A stretch of DNA of 64,000 nucleotides, from NCBI GenBank assembly GCA_946183785.1, contig CAMHCS010000001.1, positions 1-64,000 on the forward strand. Reading direction: 5' to 3'. This DNA is from an uncultured Selenomonadales bacterium (GTDB lineage: Bacteria > Bacillota > Negativicutes > Selenomonadales > Selenomonadaceae). This document shows, one piece after another, positions 1 through 8,847 of the stretch (positions are counted from its first letter, which is position 1; each line of letters opens with the position of its first letter). Under the pieces are notes generated by a model. It did no database searches. It was given only the letters and a program-made list of their open reading frames with translations, and was not told the origin of the DNA. The translations under genes were made by a program, and so were the position numbers.

Positions 1-89
1 GTACAGTTTGCCCGAATATGATCCGCAGTGCAGTAGAGCTTCTTGATGAAATGATGCTCCCTTTTTCATAATGTCCCCTGTGTTGCACA

Positions 90-332
90 TCAGTCCCACA
101 AACTCAACTGTTCCTCTTCCTGCTCTCGACGAAGCGGCGAACTTGCCGTATCCAAAATCTCCGGCGTTCGTTCCGTATTGGAGAGCCATTCGTCAATCAT
201 CGCCTCGGGAATCCGCACGGGCATCCTGTCGTGGATCGGCTTCACGACATCGTCGGTCGGCTCAGTGATGATGGCGAATCTTTCGCCGTCCGCATCCGCT
301 TGGTAAAATCCTGCCAGCAATAGGATAGCATT
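90..332 (-). pseudogene. SRAP (YedK/HMCES) C-terminal remnant
   Basis: The open frame runs from just after an in-frame TGA (333-335) to the stop at 90 and gives about 80 residues. It contains FAIITEPTDDVVKPIHDRMP, which matches the core of SRAP proteins, including the conserved PIHDRMP segment that holds the active-site histidine. SRAP proteins form a thiazolidine crosslink with abasic sites in single-stranded DNA through an N-terminal Cys2, and usually have about 200-230 residues. Here the N-terminal part with Cys2 is absent, although this end lies inside the window and is followed directly by the MBL gene, so the loss is real and not an edge effect. The tail EQLSLWD resembles a sliding-clamp binding motif. 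A remnant is the simplest reading; translation from TTG at 320 is possible but would lack the catalytic end. Confidence 0.7.
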
Positions 333-354
333 TCATGCCCGATTCAGTACTATT

Positions 355-1149
355 TTAGAAAGCAAGCGTCTCGCCGTCCTCGGGCATGAAATATTCTTTA
401 ATGCCGCGCTGCGCCAGAAGCCCCCGCATGGAGTGGCGTGTGATGGATGCGTGAGCCACATTGTCCATGTGGGAGACAACCAGCTGGGCATTCGGGGCGG
501 CATCCGCTACGCATGCAACATCCTCGTCGTTCATGATGAGCCTCCCATTGCCGACAAGCTCCGCCGCGCAAGCATTCATGACAACCACATCCGGCGTGTA
601 TTTTTGGATCGTATTCTGTACACCATCATACCAGATGGTATCCCCGGCCACATAAAGTGTTTTTTCGCGCCCGGACTCGAAAATCACCCCGCAGGCATCG
701 CCGCACGGAACAACTGTCCCGTGCCGTGCGGGGGCTTTTGTGATGCTCGCTTCGCCGCACCGCAGGGGATTTTCGCTGAGGATTTCGATGTGTTGGAAGC
801 CCGATTTTTTGAGCACGTCGGCATCCGCCTCGTTTTGCGCGATGATGGGAACGGATGTATCCAGCGGCGCGCCGACAGTGCCGTCTATCGCCATATCGAT
901 ATGGTCAGGATGGATATGCGTCAGTATATAATAATCAATGCCGCGTAATATTGCCTCCGTCGGTTCCGGCAAGTCGCAAAAGGGCATGGGCAAATGCTCT
1001 TTTACGGGATCAGGCACATGGAAGGGCCTGCCGGGAATATCCTCGAAACTGCCCAGGCCGTGCTTCTTCTCCAGCCACGGGTCTACCAGGAATGTCTTTC
1101 CCGCATATTCGATGCGGATTGTTGCATTACGGATTTGCTTGATTTTCAT
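355..1149 (-). CDS. MBL-fold metallo-hydrolase (UlaG-like)
   Basis: This 264-residue protein has the metallo-beta-lactamase signature THIHPDHID near residue 80, with a further His in ARHGTVV, AGDT around residue 170 and VVSHMD near the C-terminus, consistent with a two-metal hydrolase of the UlaG/YtnP type. The N-terminal KQIRNATIRIEYAGKTFLVD pattern is typical of this subfamily. A strong ribosome site (AAAGGAGA) lies about 8 bases before ATG 1149. The gene follows yolD by 33 bases on the same strand and may share the SOS-type promoter at 3170-3198. The substrate cannot be told from sequence. Confidence 0.85.
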   Translation of the reverse strand: MKIKQIRNATIRIEYAGKTFLVDPWLEKKHGLGSFEDIPGRPFHVPDPVKEHLPMPFCDLPEPTEAILRGIDYYILTHIHPDHIDMAIDGTVGAPLDTSVPIIAQNEADADVLKKSGFQHIEILSENPLRCGEASITKAPARHGTVVPCGDACGVIFESGREKTLYVAGDTIWYDGVQNTIQKYTPDVVVMNACAAELVGNGRLIMNDEDVACVADAAPNAQLVVSHMDNVAHASITRHSMRGLLAQRGIKEYFMPEDGETLAF

Positions 1150-1182
1150 TGAAATCGTCTCCTTTGGGGAAAATTCATGGAT

Positions 1183-1614
1183 TTATTCGAACAGCCGGAA
1201 CATATCCCCGTCGATATATTGAACGTCACCGATGGGGATTTTTGTCCCGTTTGTCATTATTATAGCACATTTCATCCCGTCCAGCTTCTTCACATTACCG
1301 GAGACCGTCACATAGCGGCCTCCGGCTTTTTTATTGTCCGGAATAAAGTAAGTGACGGCGATATTCGGTTGTTCCTTGATGTGATGCTGGATGACAGCTA
1401 ATCTGGCGTCAATCATATCTATCATATCCTCGCTTAGCTCTAGTTTTTCTTCGGTTAATCGTGCTTCTTCCGCTACGGATTCCTCGTATCCAGTCAGTGC
1501 GGCGAAAGGGGCGAACTGTGCAGCTCTTTTCTCTATCGCCATCCGTGGCCGTACAGTTGGCTCCGGGTTAGGAAGGTGCATGATATGGTCGTATCGGTGC
1601 GGATTATTAAGCAT
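1183..1614 (-). CDS. YolD-like protein
   Basis: This 143-residue protein shows the YolD family pattern: an N-terminal segment with RPRMAIEKRAAQFAPFAAL (similar to the family's RAKQFAPF/WAPFA core), a charged helical middle, and a C-terminal beta-rich part with IPIGDVQYIDG. YolD-like proteins are commonly encoded right after Y-family polymerases in Firmicutes and mobile elements. Here its ATG overlaps the polymerase stop by 8 bases, implying translational coupling. It is probably an accessory factor for translesion synthesis; its biochemical role is not established. Confidence 0.88.
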   Translation of the reverse strand: MLNNPHRYDHIMHLPNPEPTVRPRMAIEKRAAQFAPFAALTGYEESVAEEARLTEEKLELSEDMIDMIDARLAVIQHHIKEQPNIAVTYFIPDNKKAGGRYVTVSGNVKKLDGMKCAIIMTNGTKIPIGDVQYIDGDMFRLFE

Positions 1615-3124
1615 GATGTCCTCCGATTTGGCTGTTCCGTTCGATAGTCATAGCGTCCTCTTTCAGATTGGAGCCTTTCAGTATCGCGTTTTTACCGAAT
1701 CGCTGCTTGATGTCGATCATGGCGTACTGAAGAGACTTTTCCCGTTGCTCTGCGGCCTCTGCCTGTTTACGTTCTCTTTTCAGAGCCTCGTAGTCCGTGA
1801 ACAGAGAAAGCTGCTCCGTTTGATCCTCCGGCTTCGGCAGACGGCTTTCATGGATAACGTGATTGGCGGTAATTGTTACGCGACGGACGGAAAGATTGGC
1901 ATCGGTAATCCGCTCATATAGATCAAGTACGGCTTCGATTATCTGTTTTGACGACGAAGTATACCTACCGAGATTTATGGAACCATGAGCAGGCTTCGGT
2001 ACCGTTCTACCGTAATGGTCGGTATAGACGGCATCCTGACATCCCGCCTTTTGAGCCTTCACAATATCATAGCCGATATGAAGTACGATCTGGTCGGTGA
2101 CGAGTCCCTTGGCTACGAGATCGAGGACGAGAAGGTCCGTCATCTCCCAGACGATAAGCTTGGCTTTATCATGTGGATATGGTTTCTTCAGGACTTGACC
2201 GGAGCTGAGGCTGTTGGATGCCGGTTTATACGCTTTGATTTCCCGTATCGTACATGGTTCATAGCCCCAAGCGTGGTCTATCAAAAGCTCTGCGTTGACG
2301 CCAAAGAGAGCGTAAAGCAGCTCCTCGGAATAGAAGGAACCGTGTCTTCCGATAGAACAACAGGCGATGTCTCCCATTGTATAGATGCCGCAAGAGGCCA
2401 GTCTTCGTGCATATCCGTTACCTATACGCCAGAAATCAGTCAAGGGTGTATGCGTCCAGAGCTTTTCGCGGTAGCCTGTCTCGTCCAGTTCAGCGATTCG
2501 AACGCCGTCCTTATCGGCGGGCATCTTCTTCGCGACGATATCCATGGCGACCTTGGCGAGATAGAGGTTCGTTCCGATTCCGACAGTAGCCGTGATGCCG
2601 GTTTCCGAAAGAACTTCACGAATCAGCATTAGGGCTATACCGTGAGCTGTTGAATGATAAGTATTAAGATACGGCGTAACGTCGATGAAAACTTCATCCA
2701 CTGAATATACATGGATATCCTCCGGCGCAATATATCTCAGATAGATGCCATAGATTCGGGTACTGTATTCCATATAGAGAGCCATACGGGGCATGGCGAC
2801 GATGTACGAAAGGGCGAGGGAAGGATTCGCTGCCAGTTTATTCGTGTCGTAAGATTCACCAACCAGCTTATGATTCGGAGCTTTTCTCCTGCGTTCATAG
2901 TTTACCCTGTTCGTTTGCTGTACGACCTCAAAGAGCCGTGCTCGTCCCGATATGCCGTAAGCTTTAAGTGACGGGGTGACGGCAAGGCAGATAGTCTTCG
3001 AAGTACGGCTTTCATCGGCTACCACGAGATGGGTCGTCAATGGATCGAGGCCGCGTTCTACACATTCTACAGAAGCGTAAAAGCTCTTGAGGTCGATAGC
3101 GATATAAGAAGACTGGGCTGCCAT
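1607..3124 (-). CDS. Y-family DNA polymerase (UmuC/UvrX type)
   Basis: This 505-residue translesion DNA polymerase has the catalytic N-terminus (AIDLKSFYASVEC, with the metal-binding Asp), the second acidic site in VYSVDEVFIDVT near residue 140, and a helix-hairpin-helix region around TDFWRIGNGYARRLA. Near the C-terminus TEQLSLF matches the QLSLF-type beta-clamp binding motif. Length and layout fit the plasmid/phage-type UvrX/YqjW group rather than DinB (about 350-400 residues). ATG 3124 was chosen because the conserved start of the palm domain follows at once. Expression is probably SOS-controlled: a consensus sigma-70 promoter lies upstream with a LexA-type box in its spacer. Confidence 0.93.
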   Translation of the reverse strand: MAAQSSYIAIDLKSFYASVECVERGLDPLTTHLVVADESRTSKTICLAVTPSLKAYGISGRARLFEVVQQTNRVNYERRRKAPNHKLVGESYDTNKLAANPSLALSYIVAMPRMALYMEYSTRIYGIYLRYIAPEDIHVYSVDEVFIDVTPYLNTYHSTAHGIALMLIREVLSETGITATVGIGTNLYLAKVAMDIVAKKMPADKDGVRIAELDETGYREKLWTHTPLTDFWRIGNGYARRLASCGIYTMGDIACCSIGRHGSFYSEELLYALFGVNAELLIDHAWGYEPCTIREIKAYKPASNSLSSGQVLKKPYPHDKAKLIVWEMTDLLVLDLVAKGLVTDQIVLHIGYDIVKAQKAGCQDAVYTDHYGRTVPKPAHGSINLGRYTSSSKQIIEAVLDLYERITDANLSVRRVTITANHVIHESRLPKPEDQTEQLSLFTDYEALKRERKQAEAAEQREKSLQYAMIDIKQRFGKNAILKGSNLKEDAMTIERNSQIGGHHA

Positions 3125-3169
3125 TTGGATCGCTTCCTTGATGAATGAGAAAATACGTTTGGTTGATAC

Positions 3170-3198
3170 ATTATAGAATATATGTTCTTACATGTCAA
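3170..3198 (-). promoter_or_regulatory. Promoter of polymerase/yolD operon
   Basis: Read on the minus strand, TTGACA (3193-3198) and TATAAT (3170-3175) are separated by exactly 17 bases, a perfect sigma-70 promoter. It lies about 46 bases upstream of the polymerase start codon. Confidence 0.85.
3175..3189. promoter_or_regulatory. LexA (SOS)-type box
   Basis: GAACATATATTC on the minus strand (3176-3187) differs at one position from the Gram-positive LexA core GAACATATGTTC reading (plus strand GAATATATGTTC). It fills the spacer between the -35 and -10 boxes, where a bound repressor would block RNA polymerase. The target gene being a translesion polymerase supports the assignment. Confidence 0.7.
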
Positions 3199-3274
3199 CC
3201 TACATGAATTATTTCGGCTTTGGAAGCTGTAAAAATAGCTGGTAACTTTTCTAAGAAGAAAAAATAAATTTATC

Positions 3275-3308
3275 TTGATAAATTTTATACATAGACATAA
3301 TATGTCCA
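3275..3308 (+). promoter_or_regulatory. Promoter and putative operator of first WYL gene
   Basis: TTGATA (3275-3280) and TAATAT (3298-3303) are spaced by 17 bases; a second possible -10, TATAAT, lies at 3319-3324. The inverted repeat GACATA-A-TATGTC (3294-3306) covers the promoter. The 13 bases CATAATATGTCCA (3296-3308) recur in the same orientation ahead of the second WYL gene (39896-39908), which suggests an autoregulatory binding site. Confidence 0.6.
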
Positions 3309-3349
3309 TAGTGGGTTGTATAATTAGTTATAGAAAAGGAGCGTATGAT

Positions 3350-4336
3350 ATGAATTCGGTATTGGACTATAAGGGTGATCGTGGTTTAAGGATGCTGGAT
3401 ATCTTTGAACGGCTCAATCGTGGTGAGCTTTTGAACAAGCAGGATATGGTCAGATATTATGGGGTTGGCGCGAAAACCATCCAGCGCGACATTGACGATA
3501 TACGAAACTACTTAGCCGACAGGCATAATGCATGTGTGGATGCCACCATCCAATACGACAGGGGAGCAAAGGGATATAGACTGACTCGTTTTGAACGAGA
3601 GTGGCTCACGAATCAGGAGACGTTGGCTCTTTGCAAAATACTACTGGAGAGCCGTGCTTTGGAAAAAGCCGAGCTGCGTGGGCTGATTGAAAAACTGTTG
3701 ACGCAGGCTTCTCCAAGTGACCGTACTATCGCTGAAGACATCATACGTAGTGAATACGGTGCCTATGTACCGCTTCGGCATGGAAAGAAACTGCTGGAAG
3801 CACTTTGGAAGATATCCTTGGCAATCCACCGCCATAAGGAAATCAGTTTCCTTTACACACGGAAGGATGGTATGTCTCATCAGCGTACAGTAAAACCGCT
3901 CTCTATTATGTTCTCGGAGTATTATTTCTATGTGATTGCCCTCTATGAGGATGTCGACGAGGGAGAGGTTTATCGGACGTACCGTATCGACCGGCTGACA
4001 GACCTGAAGGAGACCGGGAAATCGTTTCGCATCCCGCACAGCGCGAAGTTCCATGACGGCGAATTTCGTAAACGGGTACAGTACATGTACGACGGCAAGA
4101 TGCGTACCATCCGGTTCAAGTATTATGATTCTTCGATAGAGCATGTTTTGGATCGTTTGCCGACAGCCGAGGCGAAGAAGATTTCGGATGGTGTATATGA
4201 TGTTACGGCAGAGGTCAGCGGCAAAGGTATATTGATATGGTTACTCAGCCAGGGCAGCCAAGTAGATGTGCTTTCACCCAAGAGCCTTCGGGATGTGTGG
4301 TTGAGGGAAATCAATAAGATGCAAGAGGGCCGTTGA
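3350..4336 (+). CDS. WYL-domain transcriptional regulator, copy 1
   Basis: This 328-residue regulator has an N-terminal winged-helix DNA-binding domain (residues about 10-65, with GVGAKTIQRDIDDIRNYL as the recognition region) and a WYL/WCX ligand-sensing part from about residue 140 onward (FLYTRKDG, EYYFYVIALYEDVDEGEVYRTYRID). ATG 3350 is preferred over the longer frame from 3275 because AAAGGAG lies 8 bases before it, because 3275 coincides with the -35 box, and because the second copy starts at the same residue. WYL regulators often control anti-phage or DNA/RNA-stress genes and bind nucleic-acid-related ligands. It is the first gene of a long co-directional cluster, and 103 bases separate it from the next gene. 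Confidence 0.9.
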   Translation: MNSVLDYKGDRGLRMLDIFERLNRGELLNKQDMVRYYGVGAKTIQRDIDDIRNYLADRHNACVDATIQYDRGAKGYRLTRFEREWLTNQETLALCKILLESRALEKAELRGLIEKLLTQASPSDRTIAEDIIRSEYGAYVPLRHGKKLLEALWKISLAIHRHKEISFLYTRKDGMSHQRTVKPLSIMFSEYYFYVIALYEDVDEGEVYRTYRIDRLTDLKETGKSFRIPHSAKFHDGEFRKRVQYMYDGKMRTIRFKYYDSSIEHVLDRLPTAEAKKISDGVYDVTAEVSGKGILIWLLSQGSQVDVLSPKSLRDVWLREINKMQEGR

Positions 4337-4439
4337 ACGCTTTTCAGGATGTCTTTGGACCGGTCTTCCAAATGTCGCTTTCAAGGCGACCTTTCTCACC
4401 TACTGTTTGCGTATAATTAAGCCAAAGGAGGTGGCTGGC

Positions 4440-6596
4440 ATGATTGATTGGGCATATTTGATGACGGCAAGTGAAAGCACATGGGAAAAGTGTTCGGATC
4501 AGACCTTTGCCGAAAAAGATATGTCGAGGCTTCCTTATCGCCTAATTGCTGGCTACCGTCAACCTTTGCAGGAACAACGCATTTGGTGCCAGAAGCATCG
4601 ACGTTTCGAGGCAGTCGTTTCAGATTCTGCGGAAGAGACCGTGTCGGATATGAACTGTATCTTTTCTGGTCCATATGTTTTTCTTGAATCGTTACCCGAA
4701 AAGATCAAGCTATGGGAACCCATTGAGGCGGACGCATCCCGTTGGCGTGTTTATCAAAAAGAGCCGACCGCTCCGATTATGATTGCGGCAGATATAGCGA
4801 CACTTCGATTTGTACGTGGTCCCATCGTAGACAATCAACCGCCACAGGCACAACTTGTCCGGATTGAATGGGGTGTACGCAGCATTTCACTTGATGTGCC
4901 TAATGAAAGGTTTGTCAGTTATAGTATGGAATCGCGGGAGTATTGGTGGCCATATCGTGAGACGCAATATAAGGTGCCGGAAAATATCGTAAATGACATT
5001 TTCCCTGTACTATTGCAAGAGGCACAGACACGCTATGGAATTGAACCGATAGAGGACGATCCCTTCTCCGGCTTTGAGAAACTTAAGAACTTCATGATCT
5101 GCCCGTTGAATCGGAATGTGCTGGTTCTGAAACGATTTCTGCCTAATAAGCACATGCCGCCGGATGTATTCAATGAGATGTTTCCGAAGAATCAAAGAGA
5201 CTATGGAGGTACCATTTGCAGTTTGCTTGATATAGACAATCCGCCGGAGGAGCTAAAGGCGGCGTGTAACAAGAACATTTACGCAGCGTTTAATTACAAA
5301 CTGTACCATAGTTTCGGTTTTAAGGACATCAAGGCGATTGCAATGCTTTGGGAGAATGAGCATTGTTTTGGAAAGTCATTTGATGAATTTAAATTCGATG
5401 GGGATGATGAAAAAAGATTATGGTGTTGGTGGAAAAACACATCGGATTATCTGGCTTGGGCGCTTTACCAACGGAATGAAATCGAAGTGGCGGAGCTGCT
5501 TCGGGATACCTATTATCGACATGATGAGCGGGTTATCCCCGAGCCAATGATTGATATTTTTGCAAGACGTAAAAAGCGTCTGCCAAAGGAAATTGTGGAG
5601 AGCTTCCGGACAGAGGGATTCACTTTTGAAGTCTATGAAGCAATGAAAAAGGCGGAGTTTAATGGCTCTTATCGCTATGTTGATCTTCACGTGCCGGAAC
5701 AGGTTGAGAATTTCGAATGCAATATCAATGGGTATAATTTCCGGCTCGTTCGTCATACGCTCTATCTGCGCCGCATCAGTGAGGCGCTCCACAGCAAGTT
5801 GGAGAAGGGGTTTCAGAGATTCATCGACCAAAAGCTGTTTATTTTTACTATCGACTATCAAGGACAATATGTTGCTTTTGCCGAGGTGGAATGGAAAGAT
5901 AATTACTACATGCGTCGCCCATGCTTTGAGGTAAACGGTCTCTGGGGTGAGCATGATGAAGAGGTTCCCGTGGGAATCAAACTCCTTTGTTATTATTGGG
6001 CTGCTTCCCATCGTTTTTGCGGTGCTCAAGGATTTTTAAAATTGAGCATGGAGGAACGGCGCCTATATCAGCGGACAAGGTATGAGTCAAAACCGCTTGA
6101 TCCGGACAGTGTCGTGTACGACAATTATCGTCTTGAGGAATTATTGGATTTTCCGGCTTACACTCGTAAAGACGGGTATTATCCAATCTTGGAGAATCGA
6201 CTGAAAGCAAAATCGCAAGTTTCTAAGATGTCATTGCCTCCATGGCAGTTACCTAAAGATGAGGATTCGTATTTGCTGCTGATGCTGCCGTGGTTGGAGC
6301 AGATCCTTTCGGATGTCCATGAAGGCAACCCCGGAGCGGAGAACCTTCTTGGAGTGCTCTACGGGATGGATCGCTATATCCCGAAGGATAGAGAACGAGA
6401 GAAGTATTGGCTGGAGCAGTCAGCCGCGCAAGGGTATATCCCTGCTATGGACAATCTCGCACGGGCAGCCATGCGGGAAGGAGACGTAGAACTAGGCAGA
6501 ACATTGGCGATACGTGCAGCAAAGAAGGGAAGCAAAGCGGCTTTCCAATGGTGCGTAGAGCATGTGTCTCCTGCGGAGTACGCGATTACAGGATAA
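4440..6596 (+). CDS. PcfJ-like protein with C-terminal Sel1 repeats, copy 1
   Basis: This 718-residue protein of unknown function starts at ATG 4440, with AAAGGAGG 8 bases before it. It shares three blocks with its neighbour (6613-8223) and with the minus-strand copy (36685-38832): an N-terminal WCQKHRRFE block, a central LDIDNPPEEL block followed by a NIYAAFNYKLYHSFGFKDI segment, and a PcfJ-like domain around residues 420-520. The C-terminal 100 residues hold Sel1-type repeats (GAENLLGVLYG, DREREKYWLEQSAAQGYIPAM). Three related proteins beside two WYL genes suggest a common process. PcfJ itself is known only from conjugative plasmids, and no enzymatic residue is evident. Confidence 0.75.
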   Translation: MIDWAYLMTASESTWEKCSDQTFAEKDMSRLPYRLIAGYRQPLQEQRIWCQKHRRFEAVVSDSAEETVSDMNCIFSGPYVFLESLPEKIKLWEPIEADASRWRVYQKEPTAPIMIAADIATLRFVRGPIVDNQPPQAQLVRIEWGVRSISLDVPNERFVSYSMESREYWWPYRETQYKVPENIVNDIFPVLLQEAQTRYGIEPIEDDPFSGFEKLKNFMICPLNRNVLVLKRFLPNKHMPPDVFNEMFPKNQRDYGGTICSLLDIDNPPEELKAACNKNIYAAFNYKLYHSFGFKDIKAIAMLWENEHCFGKSFDEFKFDGDDEKRLWCWWKNTSDYLAWALYQRNEIEVAELLRDTYYRHDERVIPEPMIDIFARRKKRLPKEIVESFRTEGFTFEVYEAMKKAEFNGSYRYVDLHVPEQVENFECNINGYNFRLVRHTLYLRRISEALHSKLEKGFQRFIDQKLFIFTIDYQGQYVAFAEVEWKDNYYMRRPCFEVNGLWGEHDEEVPVGIKLLCYYWAASHRFCGAQGFLKLSMEERRLYQRTRYESKPLDPDSVVYDNYRLEELLDFPAYTRKDGYYPILENRLKAKSQVSKMSLPPWQLPKDEDSYLLLMLPWLEQILSDVHEGNPGAENLLGVLYGMDRYIPKDREREKYWLEQSAAQGYIPAMDNLARAAMREGDVELGRTLAIRAAKKGSKAAFQWCVEHVSPAEYAITG

Positions 6597-6612
6597 GAAA
6601 GGGGCTGATGGC

Positions 6613-8223
6613 ATGGATGCAAAGCTTCAATATCCAATCCGCGAATGTTTCTATTATGACGCATATAAAGGACAATGGTTCGCGGCCCCAGAAGATGAAA
6701 ATGATGAAGTGAATCCGGCAACGGATGTATCTCTAATTTTTCCTGCTCTTCGGCGCATAGATCGGAAACCGAATGGTGAGGAGTGGGTTGTTTGGTGTCA
6801 AACGCATCAGCGTTATGAGCCGTGGAAGAAAGACGCTCCGGATAGTTGCTGTAAATTGAAATTACGTCATTGTATCCTTGACGAAAAGCCAAAGGCTTCG
6901 GCGATGATACGTGCTTCGGGGCTGTGGCGCTGGATGATTATTCAGGACTCTCTTGAGGGTGAACTTCAAATCGTATCCGAATGGCTCAGTGTGGGCTGGG
7001 AAAAGAAATTCATATGGAAACGGATGAGTTCCGTATTGATTCCTCAGGTCAAGATTGACAGTGCTTCTTATCGGGTCAAATTATCCGAGAAGGAAACGAC
7101 TGGGAACTGCGGCCATGACAGAAGACGACCTCCAGCATTTCCACGAGTGCTTTCAAAGCGTCTGTTTGCGATATTGTCTGAAAGTATGTCACTGATTTAC
7201 AAACGGCATATCCTTATTCCCCAATGCATCGATGAATATGGGATGGGAATCAATGATGTTTGGCGAATCGTGAGGAATCCAAATGATGTTCATATTTCTT
7301 ATTTGGAAAACTTTTTGGGGAAAGCTTATTATGCAGAGCATGTTTCACAGAACTGTATCGACAATTATCCGACAATATGTGCATATCTAGATATCGATCC
7401 GCCTAAAAGTGTCCGAAAGGAGTACCTAAAAGATCCGTTTTCCATTATTGTCTACTTTTGGCTGGTGCGGCTTGGATTTCAAGATATCAATGCGATGCGT
7501 CTGTTCTTTTGTCCGGCGATTATGGGGCACACAAATTTTTACAACGTATGGTTTGACCCCGAGTATCGGTTGATTCGTAACTTTACGCTTCCTTGTACTC
7601 GAAGCGGGATGGATTTTGTCTTTTATGTTCGATGGATGCTACGGAACGGAAAAGATGAGATGCCGCTGGCAAAGCAGATTGTCAAGTTGATGTCGGAGCG
7701 CTGGGAGCAATGGCACGATGATACTCTTCGGATGTTTCACGAATACTTTCCTTTTATTTCAGAGGACACAAAGCAAATTGTGAAGCGGCGAGGAATTAGC
7801 GGCGAGTCACATGATGCCCTTGTTCATGAGTCGTTTAGTGTCGATATGAAAAGAGTAAACATCACCTATCAATCGCCAATGATACTTCGGCTGGATTCTG
7901 TTGTCTTGGGATTTACTTTTCACGTCGTGACTGATACGTCGGAGCTTCCCGTCATAGGAAGAAAGCTGTCAAACTGTGTAGCAAGTTATTCGGGCAGTAT
8001 GTCGAAGAAACAATGCCTCATTGTTACGGCTTCTGACGAAAAGGATTATCAGGCGTGTATAGAGGTGTCCATTGCAGGAAAGAACAAAGACGGTTTGGTC
8101 GATAGACTTCGTGTGGTTCAATGCCTTGGCCGTTTTAATCGCCGCTTGCAAGGAGATATCCTGCATGCTTGTCGGCAATGGGTGCAGCAGAATCAAATCG
8201 AAATTGGATGTATGGACATTTAG
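6613..8223 (+). CDS. PcfJ-like protein without Sel1 repeats
   Basis: This 536-residue protein is read from ATG 6613, with GAAAGGGG just upstream. It has the same N-terminal WCQTHQRYE block and the YLDIDPPKS-x-RK block as the two Sel1-tailed paralogues but ends after the PcfJ-like domain. That domain is clearest here: LSNCVASYSGSM, then ACIEVS and VVQCLGRFNRRL, matching the NCVGxY...IE...Q-x-x-G-x-x-N pattern of PcfJ-like proteins. Spacing to the preceding gene is 16 bases, so the two are probably co-translated. Function is unknown; the duplication followed by loss of the Sel1 tail suggests a heteromeric pair. Confidence 0.72.
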   Translation: MDAKLQYPIRECFYYDAYKGQWFAAPEDENDEVNPATDVSLIFPALRRIDRKPNGEEWVVWCQTHQRYEPWKKDAPDSCCKLKLRHCILDEKPKASAMIRASGLWRWMIIQDSLEGELQIVSEWLSVGWEKKFIWKRMSSVLIPQVKIDSASYRVKLSEKETTGNCGHDRRRPPAFPRVLSKRLFAILSESMSLIYKRHILIPQCIDEYGMGINDVWRIVRNPNDVHISYLENFLGKAYYAEHVSQNCIDNYPTICAYLDIDPPKSVRKEYLKDPFSIIVYFWLVRLGFQDINAMRLFFCPAIMGHTNFYNVWFDPEYRLIRNFTLPCTRSGMDFVFYVRWMLRNGKDEMPLAKQIVKLMSERWEQWHDDTLRMFHEYFPFISEDTKQIVKRRGISGESHDALVHESFSVDMKRVNITYQSPMILRLDSVVLGFTFHVVTDTSELPVIGRKLSNCVASYSGSMSKKQCLIVTASDEKDYQACIEVSIAGKNKDGLVDRLRVVQCLGRFNRRLQGDILHACRQWVQQNQIEIGCMDI

Positions 8224-8274
8224 AATTTTAGCGAGTATAAATCTGCACTTTTTGTTGTTGCAGGAGGTGTTTTG

Positions 8275-8772
8275 ATGGATTGGGCACGGGCGTATGCTGT
8301 CTTCTGGATGTGCTTTTGCGCGTACTATTTGTTTCACTTCCTGCGTGTGGCACGAGACGACGCTGACGGCGTGGAAAACGAGCTTTCAAATGAGAACATT
8401 GTCCGCACGCTGGAAATGATGCGAGCGGCTCTTTCCCCGAAAGCGAATTATTGCATGGCAGGGATAATGTGCCTCTTTCTCATCGTGCTGGACGCCGCCG
8501 GATTCGTTTTGGTATTTACACATACGACGCTTAGGGCATGGGAACTTGGCGTATACACTGTTGCTGCTTTGGCTGTGGTCTATGATCATATTGGCGGAGT
8601 TGTTTTTCTGACCGGTAGTCTCCGAAAGATGATTTATTCGGATAAGCCGAGCGGCGTCCTTGTTAGGTACATAGGTAGATATAGACCAAAACGCACTTGG
8701 AAAGTTTATGCCGCAGGCTATGGAAAACTTGTCGTGTCAGTTTACGGTGCGCTTTGGGCTTGCTTTGGATGA
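8275..8772 (+). CDS. Small integral membrane protein
   Basis: This 165-residue protein has an N-terminal hydrophobic segment (VFWMCFCAYYLFHFL), a charged stretch of about 40 residues, two central hydrophobic segments (MAGIMCLFLIVLDAAGFVLV and GVYTVAALAVVYDHIGGVVF), and a last one near the C-terminus (KLVVSVYGALWACFG). It therefore probably spans the membrane four times. CAGGAGG lies 7 bases before ATG 8275. I do not recognise the family. It is the only clear membrane protein in this operon and could anchor a complex or act as an effector; both are guesses. Confidence 0.7.
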   Translation: MDWARAYAVFWMCFCAYYLFHFLRVARDDADGVENELSNENIVRTLEMMRAALSPKANYCMAGIMCLFLIVLDAAGFVLVFTHTTLRAWELGVYTVAALAVVYDHIGGVVFLTGSLRKMIYSDKPSGVLVRYIGRYRPKRTWKVYAAGYGKLVVSVYGALWACFG

Positions 8773-8847
8773 AGTTCCATATTAGGTTTGGATATTAGGA
8801 TCTGTAAAACAAGAGGATGAGCAATCACCAGAAGGAGATGCTTGAAA

